A stretch of 64,000 nucleotides of DNA from an uncultured Eggerthellaceae bacterium (GCA_937892845.1 CALBGP010000005.1:13702-77701), one strand, 5' to 3'; shown: positions 26,841 through 35,228, numbered from the stretch's first letter. Notes: generated from the letters alone by a model not told the origin. Numbers and translations are program-made.

Positions 26841-28613
26841 GTGCCTCAAATCGCAAACACCTCCCCCGCCGCAACCACTGATGCGCAAGCAGCCGCCGCA
26901 GACACCGCACCTGCGGCCAAGTGCGCCGCCGCAACCACCGAGCATGCCGCCGAGCCCCTAGCCGCGCATACCGCCGAACCCGCGGCCGAACCCGTGCAGA
27001 AGGTCCTCGTGCTGGACTTCGGCGCGCAATACGGCCAGCTCATAGCCCGCCGCGTGCGCGACCTGCACGTATACTCCGAAATCGTGCCGTGCGACACGCC
27101 TGCCGCCGAAATAGCCGCCGCCCGCCCTGCCGCCATCATCCTTTCCGGCGGCCCGGCCAGCGTCTACGCCGAAGACGCGCCCTCGCTGGATGCCGGCGTA
27201 TTCGAGCTGGGCGTACCCGTGCTGGGCTTCTGCTACGGCCAGCAGATCATGGCCGTGAGCTTGGGCGGCGAAGTGGGCCACACCGAGAAGGGCGAATACG
27301 GGCCCGCGCCGCTGACCGTGCGCGCCGATTCCGCCCTGTACGAGGGCACACCCGCGCAGCAGACCGTGTGGATGAGTCACCGCGACGCCGTCAGCCGTGT
27401 GCCGCAGGGCTTCACCGTGACCGCCGCCACCGACGTATGCCCCGTAGCGTCCATGGAATGCGCCGAGCGCAAACTGTTCGCCACGCAGTTCCACCCCGAA
27501 GTGCGCCACAGCGAATACGGCCAGCGCCTGCTGGAGAACTTCCTGTTCGGCATCTGCGGGCTTGAGGCGAATTGGACCATGGACAGCATCGTGGAGGACA
27601 GTGTGGCCGCCATCCGCGAACGCGTGGGCGATGCGCGCGTGATCTTGGGGTTGTCGGGCGGCGTGGACTCCAGCGTGGTGGCGGCGCTGTGCGCGCGGGC
27701 CATCGGCAAGCAGCTGACCTGCGTGTTCGTGAATCACGGGCTGCTGCGCAAAAACGAGCCGGAGGAAGTGGAAGAGGTATTCACCCGCCAGTTCGACGTG
27801 GACTTCGTGCATGTTCATGCCGAAGAGCGCTACGCTGAGCTGCTGGCCGGCGTTTGCGACCCCGAGGAGAAGCGTCGCATCATAGGCACGCAGTTTTGGA
27901 ACGAATTCTTTGCCGTGGCGCAGGAGCTGGCCGAAGACGGGCGCCCGGTGAAATTCCTGGCGCAGGGCACCATCTATCCCGACATCATCGAGAGCGGCGC
28001 GCGCAAGACGGGCGGCAAGGCATCCACCATCAAAAGCCACCACAACCTGATCCCGTTCCCCGAGGGAGTGCATTTCGACCTGATAGAGCCGCTTGACCGC
28101 TTCTTCAAAGACGAGGTGCGCGCGCTGGGCACGGCGCTGGGCCTGCCCGACCATATCGTGTTCCGCCAACCCTTCCCCGGCCCGGGTCTGGCCATCCGCA
28201 TCATCGGCGAAGTGACGCCCGAGAAACTGGAAATCTTGAAGAACGCAGATGCCATCGTGCGCGAGGAGCTGGATGCATACAACGCGCAGCTCTTCGAGGC
28301 CACGGGCTCGCGCGACGGCGAGATGGCGCGCGGATGCGCTGGCGGACCCGAGCTGGAGCGTCCGGTGTGGCAGTACTTCGCCGTGCTGCCCGACATCAAG
28401 AGCGTGGGCGTGATGGGTGACGAACGCACCTACGCGCGGCCGATCATCCTGCGCGCGGTAGAGAGCAGCGATGCCATGAGCGCCGACTGGGCGCGCCTGC
28501 CCTACGACGTGCTGGCCCGCGTGAGCAGCCGCATCGTGGCCGAAGTTCCCGGTGTGAACCGCGTGGCGTACGATGTAACGTCAAAGCCCCCTGCGACGAT
28601 CGAGTGGGAGTAG
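26841..28613 (+). CDS. guaA: GMP synthase (glutamine-hydrolysing)
   Basis: 590 residues from a GTG with AAGGAG five bases upstream. A 50-residue Ala/Pro/Glu-rich N-terminal extension precedes the class I amidotransferase domain (VLVLDFGAQYGQLIARRVR, nucleophile in LGFCYGQQ, QFHPEV), then the ATP-pyrophosphatase loop LSGGVDSSV and the dimerisation domain RQPFPGPGLAIRI. The extension is absent from typical GuaA (about 515-525). The protein ends TIEWE as usual, so the gene is intact. Its last bases form the core repeated three more times downstream, marking the integration site of the island. Confidence 0.95.
   Translation: MPQIANTSPAATTDAQAAAADTAPAAKCAAATTEHAAEPLAAHTAEPAAEPVQKVLVLDFGAQYGQLIARRVRDLHVYSEIVPCDTPAAEIAAARPAAIILSGGPASVYAEDAPSLDAGVFELGVPVLGFCYGQQIMAVSLGGEVGHTEKGEYGPAPLTVRADSALYEGTPAQQTVWMSHRDAVSRVPQGFTVTAATDVCPVASMECAERKLFATQFHPEVRHSEYGQRLLENFLFGICGLEANWTMDSIVEDSVAAIRERVGDARVILGLSGGVDSSVVAALCARAIGKQLTCVFVNHGLLRKNEPEEVEEVFTRQFDVDFVHVHAEERYAELLAGVCDPEEKRRIIGTQFWNEFFAVAQELAEDGRPVKFLAQGTIYPDIIESGARKTGGKASTIKSHHNLIPFPEGVHFDLIEPLDRFFKDEVRALGTALGLPDHIVFRQPFPGPGLAIRIIGEVTPEKLEILKNADAIVREELDAYNAQLFEATGSRDGEMARGCAGGPELERPVWQYFAVLPDIKSVGVMGDERTYARPIILRAVESSDAMSADWARLPYDVLARVSSRIVAEVPGVNRVAYDVTSKPPATIEWE
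28601..28613 (+). mobile_element. att-like core 1 in the guaA 3' end
   Basis: CGAGTGGGAGTAG, the last codons and stop of guaA. The same core occurs at 33354, 46049 and 47923. The 3' end of guaA is an established integration site for genomic islands and integrative elements that preserve the reading frame. Confidence 0.7.
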
Positions 28614-28723
28614 GACGACAGGGTTCTGACCTGCGATTTTGAGTGCCGCACTATGCCGCTGAGTTTCGTTTCGTACGAGAGTCATGACAAAGCCACCAGC
28701 GACGGAGATGAGTAAAAGCGATT

Positions 28724-28768
28724 AAAGAGCCTCCGTTCCCTGCGTTGGGACGGAGGCTCTTTCTTTGC
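28724..28768. terminator. Strong hairpin terminator between guaA and the ABC-F gene
   Basis: 13-bp stem AAAGAGCCTCCGT / ACGGAGGCTCTTT (28724-28762) followed by CTTTG; A- and T-rich on both sides, so probably usable from both strands. Confidence 0.8.
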
Positions 28769-28818
28769 CGTTTTACTCCCTTGTCTCCGTTCGGGGATTA
28801 TTTCTTGCTCATTTAGGG

Positions 28819-30288
28819 CTATTCGCGCTGAAAGATTTTGACTAGCTTGGTGTCCTTTATTTCGTAGACAATGTCTGCGACGTTCTCGACCAGCCTCTTA
28901 TCGTGGGAGACGAACACTATCGTTCCGGCATAGGCGCTCATCATCTGCTCGAGGGCTTCGGCGCTCTTGATGTCCAGGTAATTTCCAGGCTCGTCCATGA
29001 GCAAGATGTTGTATCTGCCCAGCAGCATCTTCGCGAGTAGCAGCTTGATGACTTCGCCTCCCGAGAGAACGCCAACGTCCTTTGTCAGGTCGCGCGGTCC
29101 GATTCCCATAGAGGCGAGGATGCCTCGAATTTCGGTCATGCTGTACTCGCAACCATCCTGCATGAACGAGATCGCAGACTGACGGGCGTCGAACTTGTAG
29201 CCTGTTTGCTCGAAGTAACCGATCTCTGCCTTGGGAGAGATGTTGATACCGTCGGCGCGTCGAGCGATTGCCTTCAGCAGGCTGGTCTTTCCTGTACCGT
29301 TGCCACCGGTGATGGCCACTTTGGCACCGAGCGGTATCTCGAATTTCGCGTGGTCATAGAGCATGCAGTTGCCGAAGCTCAAGCTGAAATCGTCTGCCGA
29401 GATGGGAAATTTACTATGCAGTTCCAGGGCCTTGCTCTGGCGGAACCGCACGGCGCGAATGCTATCTGGGGCCTCAATCCCTTCGAGCGCTTCGAGGCGC
29501 TTCTCCATGTCCTTAGCCGCCTGGTACATCCTCTTCTGTTTGGTGCCGGTTGCTTTCTGATGCCCCAATCGACCTGCATACTCGTTGCTTTTTTTCGCAG
29601 CCTTCCGCTTGGCGTCGACCTGCCGTGCTTTTTTCCGTTGTTTTTCGATGGCGGCTTCGAGGCGATCGCGCTCGCGCATCGCCTCTTCGTATCGAGTCGC
29701 CTGAGCTTTGCGCTCTTCTTCTTTCTGTCGCAGATAGTCGGAGTAGTCACCCCAGAATTCGGAAATACCGCCGTCTTTGAGCTCCCAGATCTTGTCTACC
29801 ACCTGGTCGAGAAAATGACGGTCATGGCTCACGATGAGCAGAGCCCCATCAAATGCCTTGAGTTGTCCGACGAGAAGGCGGATGCCGTCTTGGTCGAGGT
29901 GGCTCGTAGGCTCGTCGGCGAAGATCGCGCTTGCATGCTGGGAGAGTGCAGAGGCAATCTTGGCGCGTGTTTCCTCCCCGCCGCTCATCGTCTCCTGCGC
30001 CACTCCGGCGACGTTGAGACGGGAGAGCATCTCACCACTGTCCTGAGCCGCATCAAGGTCGAGTTCATCGAGTTGGCCGATGAGGGCAATGCTGCCGAAG
30101 CGCCTGACGTCGGCGTCCGCAATGGTAAGATTGCCGCTCAGAATTTTAAGCAGGCTGGTTTTGCCTGCGCCATTGTCTCCCACCAAGCCGATGCGATCGT
30201 AGGAGTAGATTTCCAACTCTTCGATATCCAGGATATCGCGGCCGGCATATTCCAAAAAGATGTCTTTAGCTTTGACTATGAGTTCCAT
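28819..30288 (-). CDS. ABC-F ribosomal protection ATPase, Msr(D)/Mel-like
   Basis: 489 residues with two ABC domains and no transmembrane part. Walker A motifs are GDNGAGKTSLL and GGNGTGKTSLL, signature motifs MSGGEETR and LSGGEVIKLL, Walker B ADEPTSHLD and MDEPGNYLD, separated by the charged interdomain linker of ABC-F antibiotic-resistance factors. From memory the sequence closely follows Msr(D), including MELI-KAKDI, SEFWGDYSDYLRQKEEERK and RQSKALELH. Such proteins bind the ribosomal E site and dislodge macrolides. A Mef-like efflux gene precedes it in the same orientation, the classical mef-msr pair. AGGCGG precedes the ATG. Confidence 0.88.
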   Translation of the reverse strand: MELIVKAKDIFLEYAGRDILDIEELEIYSYDRIGLVGDNGAGKTSLLKILSGNLTIADADVRRFGSIALIGQLDELDLDAAQDSGEMLSRLNVAGVAQETMSGGEETRAKIASALSQHASAIFADEPTSHLDQDGIRLLVGQLKAFDGALLIVSHDRHFLDQVVDKIWELKDGGISEFWGDYSDYLRQKEEERKAQATRYEEAMRERDRLEAAIEKQRKKARQVDAKRKAAKKSNEYAGRLGHQKATGTKQKRMYQAAKDMEKRLEALEGIEAPDSIRAVRFRQSKALELHSKFPISADDFSLSFGNCMLYDHAKFEIPLGAKVAITGGNGTGKTSLLKAIARRADGINISPKAEIGYFEQTGYKFDARQSAISFMQDGCEYSMTEIRGILASMGIGPRDLTKDVGVLSGGEVIKLLLAKMLLGRYNILLMDEPGNYLDIKSAEALEQMMSAYAGTIVFVSHDKRLVENVADIVYEIKDTKLVKIFQRE

Positions 30289-30549
30289 AGGTTGAACCGC
30301 CTTTTGTGTATTAGCCTTTTACTGGAAGCGCAGCCATGCCAAAAAAGATTGCTCACGTCGATTTTTCGCCTTTGCCCAATTGCCGGCGCGAGCGTTTTGA
30401 CCTTGCGCAAGCCGGCAAATCCGAAAATGATAGTTGGCGACGAATAAGGAGCGCGATGTGGGATGTCGGCGCAATACCTCGTCGTCGCAAGGGCTTGAAG
30501 GCTGACGCGTGAACCGATGGCTGCCGCCTCTTTTTTTCGAATACTTGGG
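30289..30549 (-). other. 261-base spacer between mef-like and msr-like genes
   Basis: No gene recognised. An 8-bp inverted repeat TTGCCGGC / GCCGGCAA (30380-30387 and 30411-30418) with a 23-base loop is the only clear structure; it could be a second control element before the ABC-F gene, as mef-msr intergenic regions elsewhere carry one. Confidence 0.4.
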
Positions 30550-31836
30550 CTATTGAATCCGCCCGGTATCTCTTTTCCCCACGTTTCGGACGCTCGGAGC
30601 AAGCAGCATAGCCATCGCAAGCAGTACCATGGTCGCTCCAGAGCCGACGAACCATAACGGAGCTCCAAGCAGATCCGCAAAAACGGAGGGGGCCGCGAGG
30701 CCCATGGGCATGGCCCACGCCATGATGGTTCCGTAGAGGCCGAAAACGCGGCCTAGGTACTCAGGAGGTATCTGCTCCTGCATAAGGGCAGTCTGGGTTC
30801 CCGCGTACAACGGGGAGCATGCGCCCATAAGAAAGCTCGCCGGTAGGAAAACGGCGAACAGCGACGGGCCGATCAATCCGGATGCGATTGCGACGACGCC
30901 GAAGCCGGCGATCGCGGCGACCATGGTGAGCGACCTATTGCGGAACCCTCCCGTGGCCGCCAAAATGCCGGACCCAGCCAGCATGCCTGCGGAGAAAAGG
31001 ACCTCCACCAAAGCAGCATCCCCCGTGCTACCGCCAAAATGTCCCAAGGTCATTATTGGGAACAATGCCGCGAGTGGGGAGAACGCGAAAGCGAAGACGA
31101 ACCCGCACCAAAGAAGGGCGAACAGCCCCCTGTATCCCCTGATCAGCTTGTAGCCGTCCGAAATCTCAGAGAAAAGTTCTCGAACTTTATTGGAAAAGGA
31201 CGAGCTGCGGTCGGCTTCGTCGAGTCCTCCTGCGTCTATCTGAGCGGCGAGGACAGCTAGAGAAGCGAAAAGCGCCCCCAGCACGTCGAGGGCAATCATG
31301 GCGGTAATGCCCGCCACAGGATAAATCACTGCCGCGAGCGCGGCGCCAAGAATGTATCCGGCGGACTGAATCGCCTGCATCACTCCCGATAGGCGAACGA
31401 GATGCTCTGGCGGGGCGAGATGGGGCGTGAGGGATTGGGAGGCCGGCGTGTAGAACGAAGTGCCAGCTGCGCGGAGAAACAGGGCGATGAGTATTGACCA
31501 CGCAGGTAAGCTGCCGGCCAACGAGGCAATCGCCAAGGCGGCGCCCACCGCGGCAACGAAGAGGTCGGCGCCGATGAGAACACGTTTCAAAGGCAGCCTG
31601 TCGACAACGGCGCCCGCAAGGACTCCGAACAAAGCAATCGGCAGAAAGCCTGCTAACGATGCCAGGGAGAGGAGGGAAGATGATTCTGTCGTGAGGGCGA
31701 TATGCCAAATGAGACCCATTTGGAGAATCAAGCTCGTCAATGTCGACACGAGCTCCCCGCCCCATACGAAACAAATCTTAAATTGCCATGAATGGCACAG
31801 CGAAACAGACCTGCGCCGAGAGGTTTCAAATATCAT
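30550..31836 (-). CDS. MFS efflux protein, Mef(A)/Mef(E)-like
   Basis: About 428 residues with twelve predicted helices. Segments parallel the macrolide efflux protein Mef: VWGGELVSTLTSLILQM, SLLSLASLAGFLPIALFG, ALFLRAAGTSFYTPA and TQTALMQEQIPPEYLGRVFGL followed by GTIMAWAMPMGL. The start is set at the ATG at 31836 because the family begins about 13 residues before WQFKICF; its ribosome-binding site is weak, fitting control by the upstream leader. With the ABC-F protein downstream it forms a probable macrolide-resistance operon. Similarity judged by eye; drug spectrum unknown. Confidence 0.8.
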   Translation of the reverse strand: MIFETSRRRSVSLCHSWQFKICFVWGGELVSTLTSLILQMGLIWHIALTTESSSLLSLASLAGFLPIALFGVLAGAVVDRLPLKRVLIGADLFVAAVGAALAIASLAGSLPAWSILIALFLRAAGTSFYTPASQSLTPHLAPPEHLVRLSGVMQAIQSAGYILGAALAAVIYPVAGITAMIALDVLGALFASLAVLAAQIDAGGLDEADRSSSFSNKVRELFSEISDGYKLIRGYRGLFALLWCGFVFAFAFSPLAALFPIMTLGHFGGSTGDAALVEVLFSAGMLAGSGILAATGGFRNRSLTMVAAIAGFGVVAIASGLIGPSLFAVFLPASFLMGACSPLYAGTQTALMQEQIPPEYLGRVFGLYGTIMAWAMPMGLAAPSVFADLLGAPLWFVGSGATMVLLAMAMLLAPSVRNVGKRDTGRIQ

Positions 31837-31865
31837 GGTTATGTCCAATCGTGAAATGGCGTGCA

Positions 31866-31949
31866 GAAAAACAGCGCGACGCCACAACAGCGCCGCTTTC
31901 TAGGCGCTCATCCACGTGCGGAAAAGACCAACCACGACACCCCTCCTTT
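31866..31949 (-). promoter_or_regulatory. Leader peptide and transcription attenuator for the mef-msr operon
   Basis: On the minus strand a near-perfect AGGAGG (31947-31942) is followed after six bases by a GTG opening an 11-codon frame, MVGLFRTWMSA, ending in TAG (31935-31900). Its last codons (AGCGCC) can pair with GGCGCT (31894-31889). That second sequence can instead form GCGGCGC / GCGTCGC (31896-31890 with 31882-31876), followed by GCTGTTTTTC, a terminator-like hairpin. The two stems exclude each other: this is the layout of ribosome-stalling attenuation known for macrolide-resistance genes. Confidence 0.7.
31900..31935 (-). CDS. Regulatory leader peptide MVGLFRTWMSA
   Basis: Eleven codons from GTG to TAG, too short for usual gene finding. 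Its ribosome-binding site is the best in the region while that of the following efflux gene is weak. The peptide contains Arg-Thr-Trp; drug-dependent stalling sites often begin with a basic residue, but whether it stalls is inference. Confidence 0.6.
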   Translation of the reverse strand: MVGLFRTWMSA

Positions 31950-32089
31950 GTTAATTCGGTCTGGCAAACCATGTAATATTAACGAGGCTTGAGTTTGCCT
32001 GTCAAGAATCGACCATCGGAAAGGGCAATCCTCTCTGGCCATTCGATTCCTTTTGTATCTTTGGTTGCATAGGTGACCCGCCAGGGCTA

Positions 32090-32560
32090 TTACGCGTGGA
32101 AGAGGCGCCTGCCGAGCTGGCCGATGAGGCGCTGAAGATGGCCCTGGTCAGGCGAAACGATCCCAAGGGATGCGTACATCATTCGGATAGTAAGAATGTT
32201 GCCAGCAGGTTTTGCGGCAACCGCAAAGGAGCCGTATCCTGCAGCTGGAATCACGTTGCAGCATCCTGACCCGCATTCCGATTGGCGGACGGCCCGCTTC
32301 GGCATCCTGACCAGCACAGCGATCGAGCCTTGTCATTCCTTGGATATGCCGGTTGCTCGGGGCGGTCCCGACGGAGGCCCTCGCCTCCCCGGTCCGTGAC
32401 CCAAGAAGGGCAAGCATGCTGATCTGCATGGCTGGTTCCTCCTTTATGTAGACGACCATGCAAAGAAGGGACAACCGAGGAGGCAGGTTACTGATGCGGG
32501 CTCCCGCACGCCCATGACTACCCGACGGGCTGTTTTTCATCTCCGATGCCCGCATTGCAG
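32090..32560 (-). pseudogene. Second yjdF riboswitch copy with destroyed yjdF start and an unassigned coding scrap
   Basis: The minus-strand stretch 32560-32419 is nearly identical over about 140 bases to the leader of the intact yjdF gene at 49.8 kb, including AAGGAGG-type ribosome-binding site and the first codons MQIS (start 32429). After four codons all resemblance ends. Further downstream a frame to 32090 (ending LIGQLGRRLFHA) looks like the tail of some other protein that I cannot assign. The riboswitch therefore survives in front of non-homologous debris. Confidence 0.6.
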
Positions 32561-32663
32561 CATGAACGAATGTGCCTCGACATCTCTGCTGGCATGGTAC
32601 GACTGGGATCGCACCTCGACGCATCCTTGCGCATACTGCCTTCCAAGTTTCGAAACCGGGAAG

Positions 32664-32841
32664 GAAAGTGTATGTGAGCGACGATATCGGCGCCGATTCG
32701 ACGCTCGAGAGGGAGATTGCGCCGATTCTATCCATCGGGGATGCATTCCCGAAGATTCTCATCACTCGCACGAGGCATGAGCCCCATACCCGGGAGGGCG
32801 TGCTCGTGCTGAATTTCGCGAGGTGGCTGCTTGGCGGGTAG
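32664..32841 (+). pseudogene. C-terminal fragment of a DUF4143-type AAA ATPase
   Basis: The last 58 codons of a frame ending at 32841 read LEREIAPILSIGDAFPKIL and REGVLVLNFARWLLGG, which match the C-terminal end of ATPases of the kind encoded intact at 48018 (EREYRPFERIRDNYPKYLL). The rest of the gene is missing. Confidence 0.6.
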
Positions 32842-33353
32842 GGTTCTGAACGTCGCATTGGGATATCGCGCGACAGGGCACGCAGGGCTGTTTGTGCCCG
32901 CACGGGAAACGCCGTCGCCATGCGGGCGGCCTGTCGTGTCCGATTAGCCTTTTGCTAAACAGGCTTACGCCAACTCATGGGCAAGCCACCTGAGACTATT
33001 CACTTTGCTTATCGTTGACAAAGACCTGTGGCCTGCGGTTTTGTGAACGGCTCGTAAGCCACCCGCGTCGACTCACTTACTGTTGAAGCTGGTGGTTTGC
33101 AGGCTCAAAGGCGGTTGAGTTTCAAAACGGGCGTTTTTCGGCGATATCGAGCCTCCAAAGGCGGCTCTCCGTGCCCCTTGGGACAAAAATAAAAACTCAA
33201 TACTCTGAGTTTGAAAATGGTTTTTGAAGTTGTCCCAGCTTTTGTCCCCGAAGCCGATGAAACGCGACGTCGCGTCATTCAGCGGCACTCACTTCGAGAT
33301 GCCGCCGAAAACTGGGTGCAACTGGAGTGACGAGACGGCAAAACTATAACCAC
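32842..33353. other. Gene-free module end with GGGACAA repeats before att-like core 2
   Basis: No gene. Contains one direct TTGGGACAAA (about 33178) and two reversed copies (TTGTCCCAG about 33231 and TTTGTCCCC about 33242), plus a hairpin AAACTCA / TGAGTTT. The same 9-10-base motif is tandemly repeated next to core 4 at 47.9 kb, so these may be recombinase arm-type sites. Confidence 0.45.
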
Positions 33354-33366
33354 CGAGTGGGAGTAA
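33354..33366 (+). mobile_element. att-like core 2
   Basis: CGAGTGGGAGTAA, matching twelve of thirteen bases of the guaA end. It is preceded by ACTATAACCAC and lies 84 bases before the fic gene. Confidence 0.65.
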
Positions 33367-33372
33367 TGTTTC

Positions 33373-33458
33373 TTGCCGATAACGGCAATAATTAGCATTA
33401 TTTGATACAATAACCCCATCAGGTTTTTGCCGATAAGGAGGTGAAGCCCGATGGGGTT
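33373..33458 (+). promoter_or_regulatory. fic control region: direct repeats, extended -10 and start-codon hairpin
   Basis: TTGCCGATAA occurs at 33373 and 33427, 54 bases apart; the first copy is also part of the palindrome TTGCCGATAACGGCAA. Between them is an extended -10 (TGATACAAT, box 33406-33411). The transcript would begin with AACCCCATC (33412-33420), which pairs with GATGGGGTT (33450-33458) across the fic ATG at 33451, leaving the AAGGAGG in the loop. Probably operator plus translational control. Confidence 0.55.
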
Positions 33459-34356
33459 TCTTTCTGCAGCTGACATCGCCGTGATTTGGGGCGTTTCCGA
33501 GAGGAGCGTTCGCAACTATTGCGCCCAGGGCCGCGTGCCAGGCGCCTTCCTGACAGGAAAGACCTGGAACATCCCCTCGGACGCGGCAAAGCCCGCACGC
33601 TCGAACTCGAAGGAAACCAGCATCAGCCCCCTCCTTGGGCGACTTCGCGAAGAGAAGGAAGGCAGGATCAAGGGCGGCATCTACCACAAGGTCCAGGTTG
33701 AGCTAACCTACAACTCCAACCACATTGAGGGAAGCAGGCTCTCTCTCGACCAGACGCGCCTCATCTTCGAGACGGCGACCATCGGCGTCCAGGGCGAGCC
33801 CGTGCGAATCGACGACATCGTGGAGACGCAGAACCACTTCCGAGCCATCGACTACGTCATAGACCATGCGCAGGACCCCGTCTCGGAAGGAATGATCAAG
33901 GAGCTGCACCGCATCCTCAAAACCGGCACCACAGACTCAGCGAAGGAATGGTTCGCAGTCGGAGAGTACAAGCGTCTGCCAAACGAAGTCGGAGGCCGCA
34001 AGACGACCCTTCCGGAAAACGTCAGCAAAGAGGTTAAAGGGCTTCTCAAGACACACGGCCCCCACTCGAAGCACTCACTCGACGACATCATAGACTTCCA
34101 CGTTAAATTCGAGAGGATTCATCCTTTCCAGGACGGCAACGGTCGTGTAGGCAGGCTCATCATGTTCAAGGAATGCCTAGCGAACGACCTGGTACCGTTC
34201 ATCATCGCCGATGACATGAAGGCCTTCTATTACAGGGGCCTTTCCGAGTGGGATTACGAGAAGGGTTTCCTTACCGACACCTGCCTGGCAGCGCAAGATC
34301 GCTTCAAGGCAGAACTCGACTATTTCCGAATCCCGTTCGACCAAGGGGAATCCTGA
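33451..34356 (+). CDS. Fic-domain protein with N-terminal helix-turn-helix
   Basis: 301 residues. A short MerR/excisionase-like DNA-binding segment (LSAADIAVIWGVSERSVRNYC) is followed by a Fic domain with the full catalytic motif HPFQDGNGRVGR (about 224-235). An N-terminal inhibitory motif SNHIEG (Ser89 to Gly94) fits the (S/T)xxxE(G/N) autoinhibition consensus. Such enzymes transfer AMP or another nucleotide group to target proteins. The DNA-binding segment makes self-repression at the TTGCCGATAA repeats likely. Its stop overlaps the start of the TfoX-like gene (TGATG). Confidence 0.88.
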   Translation: MGFLSAADIAVIWGVSERSVRNYCAQGRVPGAFLTGKTWNIPSDAAKPARSNSKETSISPLLGRLREEKEGRIKGGIYHKVQVELTYNSNHIEGSRLSLDQTRLIFETATIGVQGEPVRIDDIVETQNHFRAIDYVIDHAQDPVSEGMIKELHRILKTGTTDSAKEWFAVGEYKRLPNEVGGRKTTLPENVSKEVKGLLKTHGPHSKHSLDDIIDFHVKFERIHPFQDGNGRVGRLIMFKECLANDLVPFIIADDMKAFYYRGLSEWDYEKGFLTDTCLAAQDRFKAELDYFRIPFDQGES

Positions 34357-34661
34357 TGGCATCGAGCGCGGAATATCTAAATTACGTCCTGTATCTTCTG
34401 CAGGAGGTCCCCGCTTTGACCCACCGCAAGATGATGGGCGAATACCTGCTGTACAGCGGCGGCGTCCTGTTCGGCGGCGTCTACGACGACAGATTCCTCC
34501 TGAAAGACGTCCCGGCTGCACGGGAAGCCTTCCCAACGGAGCAAATCCCCTATGACGGGGCGAAGCCGATGCTTCACGTTGACAGCGAAAATCCAACGCT
34601 AATCGCGGCAGTGGTCGACGCCATGATCCCTCAGCTCCCCCTTCCGAAAAAGAGGAAATGA
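34356..34661 (+). CDS. TfoX N-terminal-domain protein (copy 1)
   Basis: 101 residues. The family pattern is clear: YLNYVLYLLQEVP, TRKMMGEY-type HRKMMGEYLLY, GGVLFGGVYDDRFLLK and a lysine-rich end PLPKKRK. Stand-alone TfoX_N proteins are common in gut Actinobacteria and Firmicutes and have no settled function; the natural-competence role of full-length TfoX/Sxy should not be assumed. Translationally coupled to fic. A paralogue lies at 53942. Confidence 0.85.
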   Translation: MASSAEYLNYVLYLLQEVPALTHRKMMGEYLLYSGGVLFGGVYDDRFLLKDVPAAREAFPTEQIPYDGAKPMLHVDSENPTLIAAVVDAMIPQLPLPKKRK

Positions 34662-34666
34662 TCTTC

Positions 34667-34697
34667 TTGACCCTCCCCAAAGGGGAGGCCTCAAAGT
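34667..34697 (+). promoter_or_regulatory. MerR-type promoter/operator
   Basis: TTGACC (34667-34672) is followed by an inverted repeat CCTCCCC AAA GGGGAGG (34672-34688) inside an overlong 19-base spacer. This resembles the BmrR-class operator, where MerR proteins unwind a stretched promoter. It lies 55 bases before the merR gene, so autoregulation is likely. Confidence 0.65.
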
Positions 34698-34727
34698 AGG
34701 TGTCGTCAAAGGAAAGGAGGCATTCAG

Positions 34728-35135
34728 ATGCTGAAGATCGGAGAGTTCTCCAAATTGTCCATGCTCACGGTAAAGACCCTGCGCTTCTACGAGAAGGAAG
34801 GCCTTTTGCAACCCGCCCAGGTAGACCCGTGGACGGGCTATCGCCTGTACGAGACAAAGCAGCTCAAGGACGCGGCGCACGTCAAGGCCCTTCGCCAGCT
34901 GGGCATTCCGGTTGCCCAGATCAAGGCAATAGTGGCCGGCGCAAACGAGCAGGAGATTCTCCTGGAGCAAGCGCGCATGCTCCAACAGCAAGAAGCAGAG
35001 ATTGCCAGAAGCCTTTCCGTCATCCACCACCTACAGGAAGGAAACGGCATGAAGTACCAAGTAACCGAAAAGACCCTCCCCGCCTGCATCGTCTACTACT
35101 CCGACGCCATGAGCTGGATTCCCGCCCAGGGCGCC
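34728..35135 (+). pseudogene. MerR-family regulator truncated by an IS21-type element
   Basis: The first 136 codons remain: MLKIGEFSKLSMLTVKTLRFYEKEGLL (winged helix), the long dimerisation helix and the beginning of a GyrI-like effector domain (VTEKTLPACIVYYSDAM). The frame then runs into the IS left end at 35136. Multidrug-binding MerR proteins carry such a GyrI-like domain. The missing 3' part is not found on the other side of the IS, so the insertion was followed by a deletion or the two flanks come from different places. Confidence 0.85.
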
Positions 35136-35228
35136 TGTAAGCGGTCAAGTAAAAATCATTGCTTTTGGCCACGATTGTCAGAGTTTCCCTTTCTCTCTCT
35201 GCTGATGCGGCTAGGCTTCAAGCGACTT

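Noticed and set aside
26958..28169. 403-codon frame antisense to guaA
   Set aside because: Shadow of the GMP synthase gene; no recognisable domain.
32148..32921. 257-codon minus-strand frame as one protein
   Set aside because: It crosses the yjdF riboswitch and its neighbours; the middle is the untranslated leader seen also at 49.8 kb. Treated as debris.
32842..33353. CRISPR array from short repeats
   Set aside because: Repeats are 9-10 bases in mixed orientation with irregular spacing, and there are no cas genes in the window.
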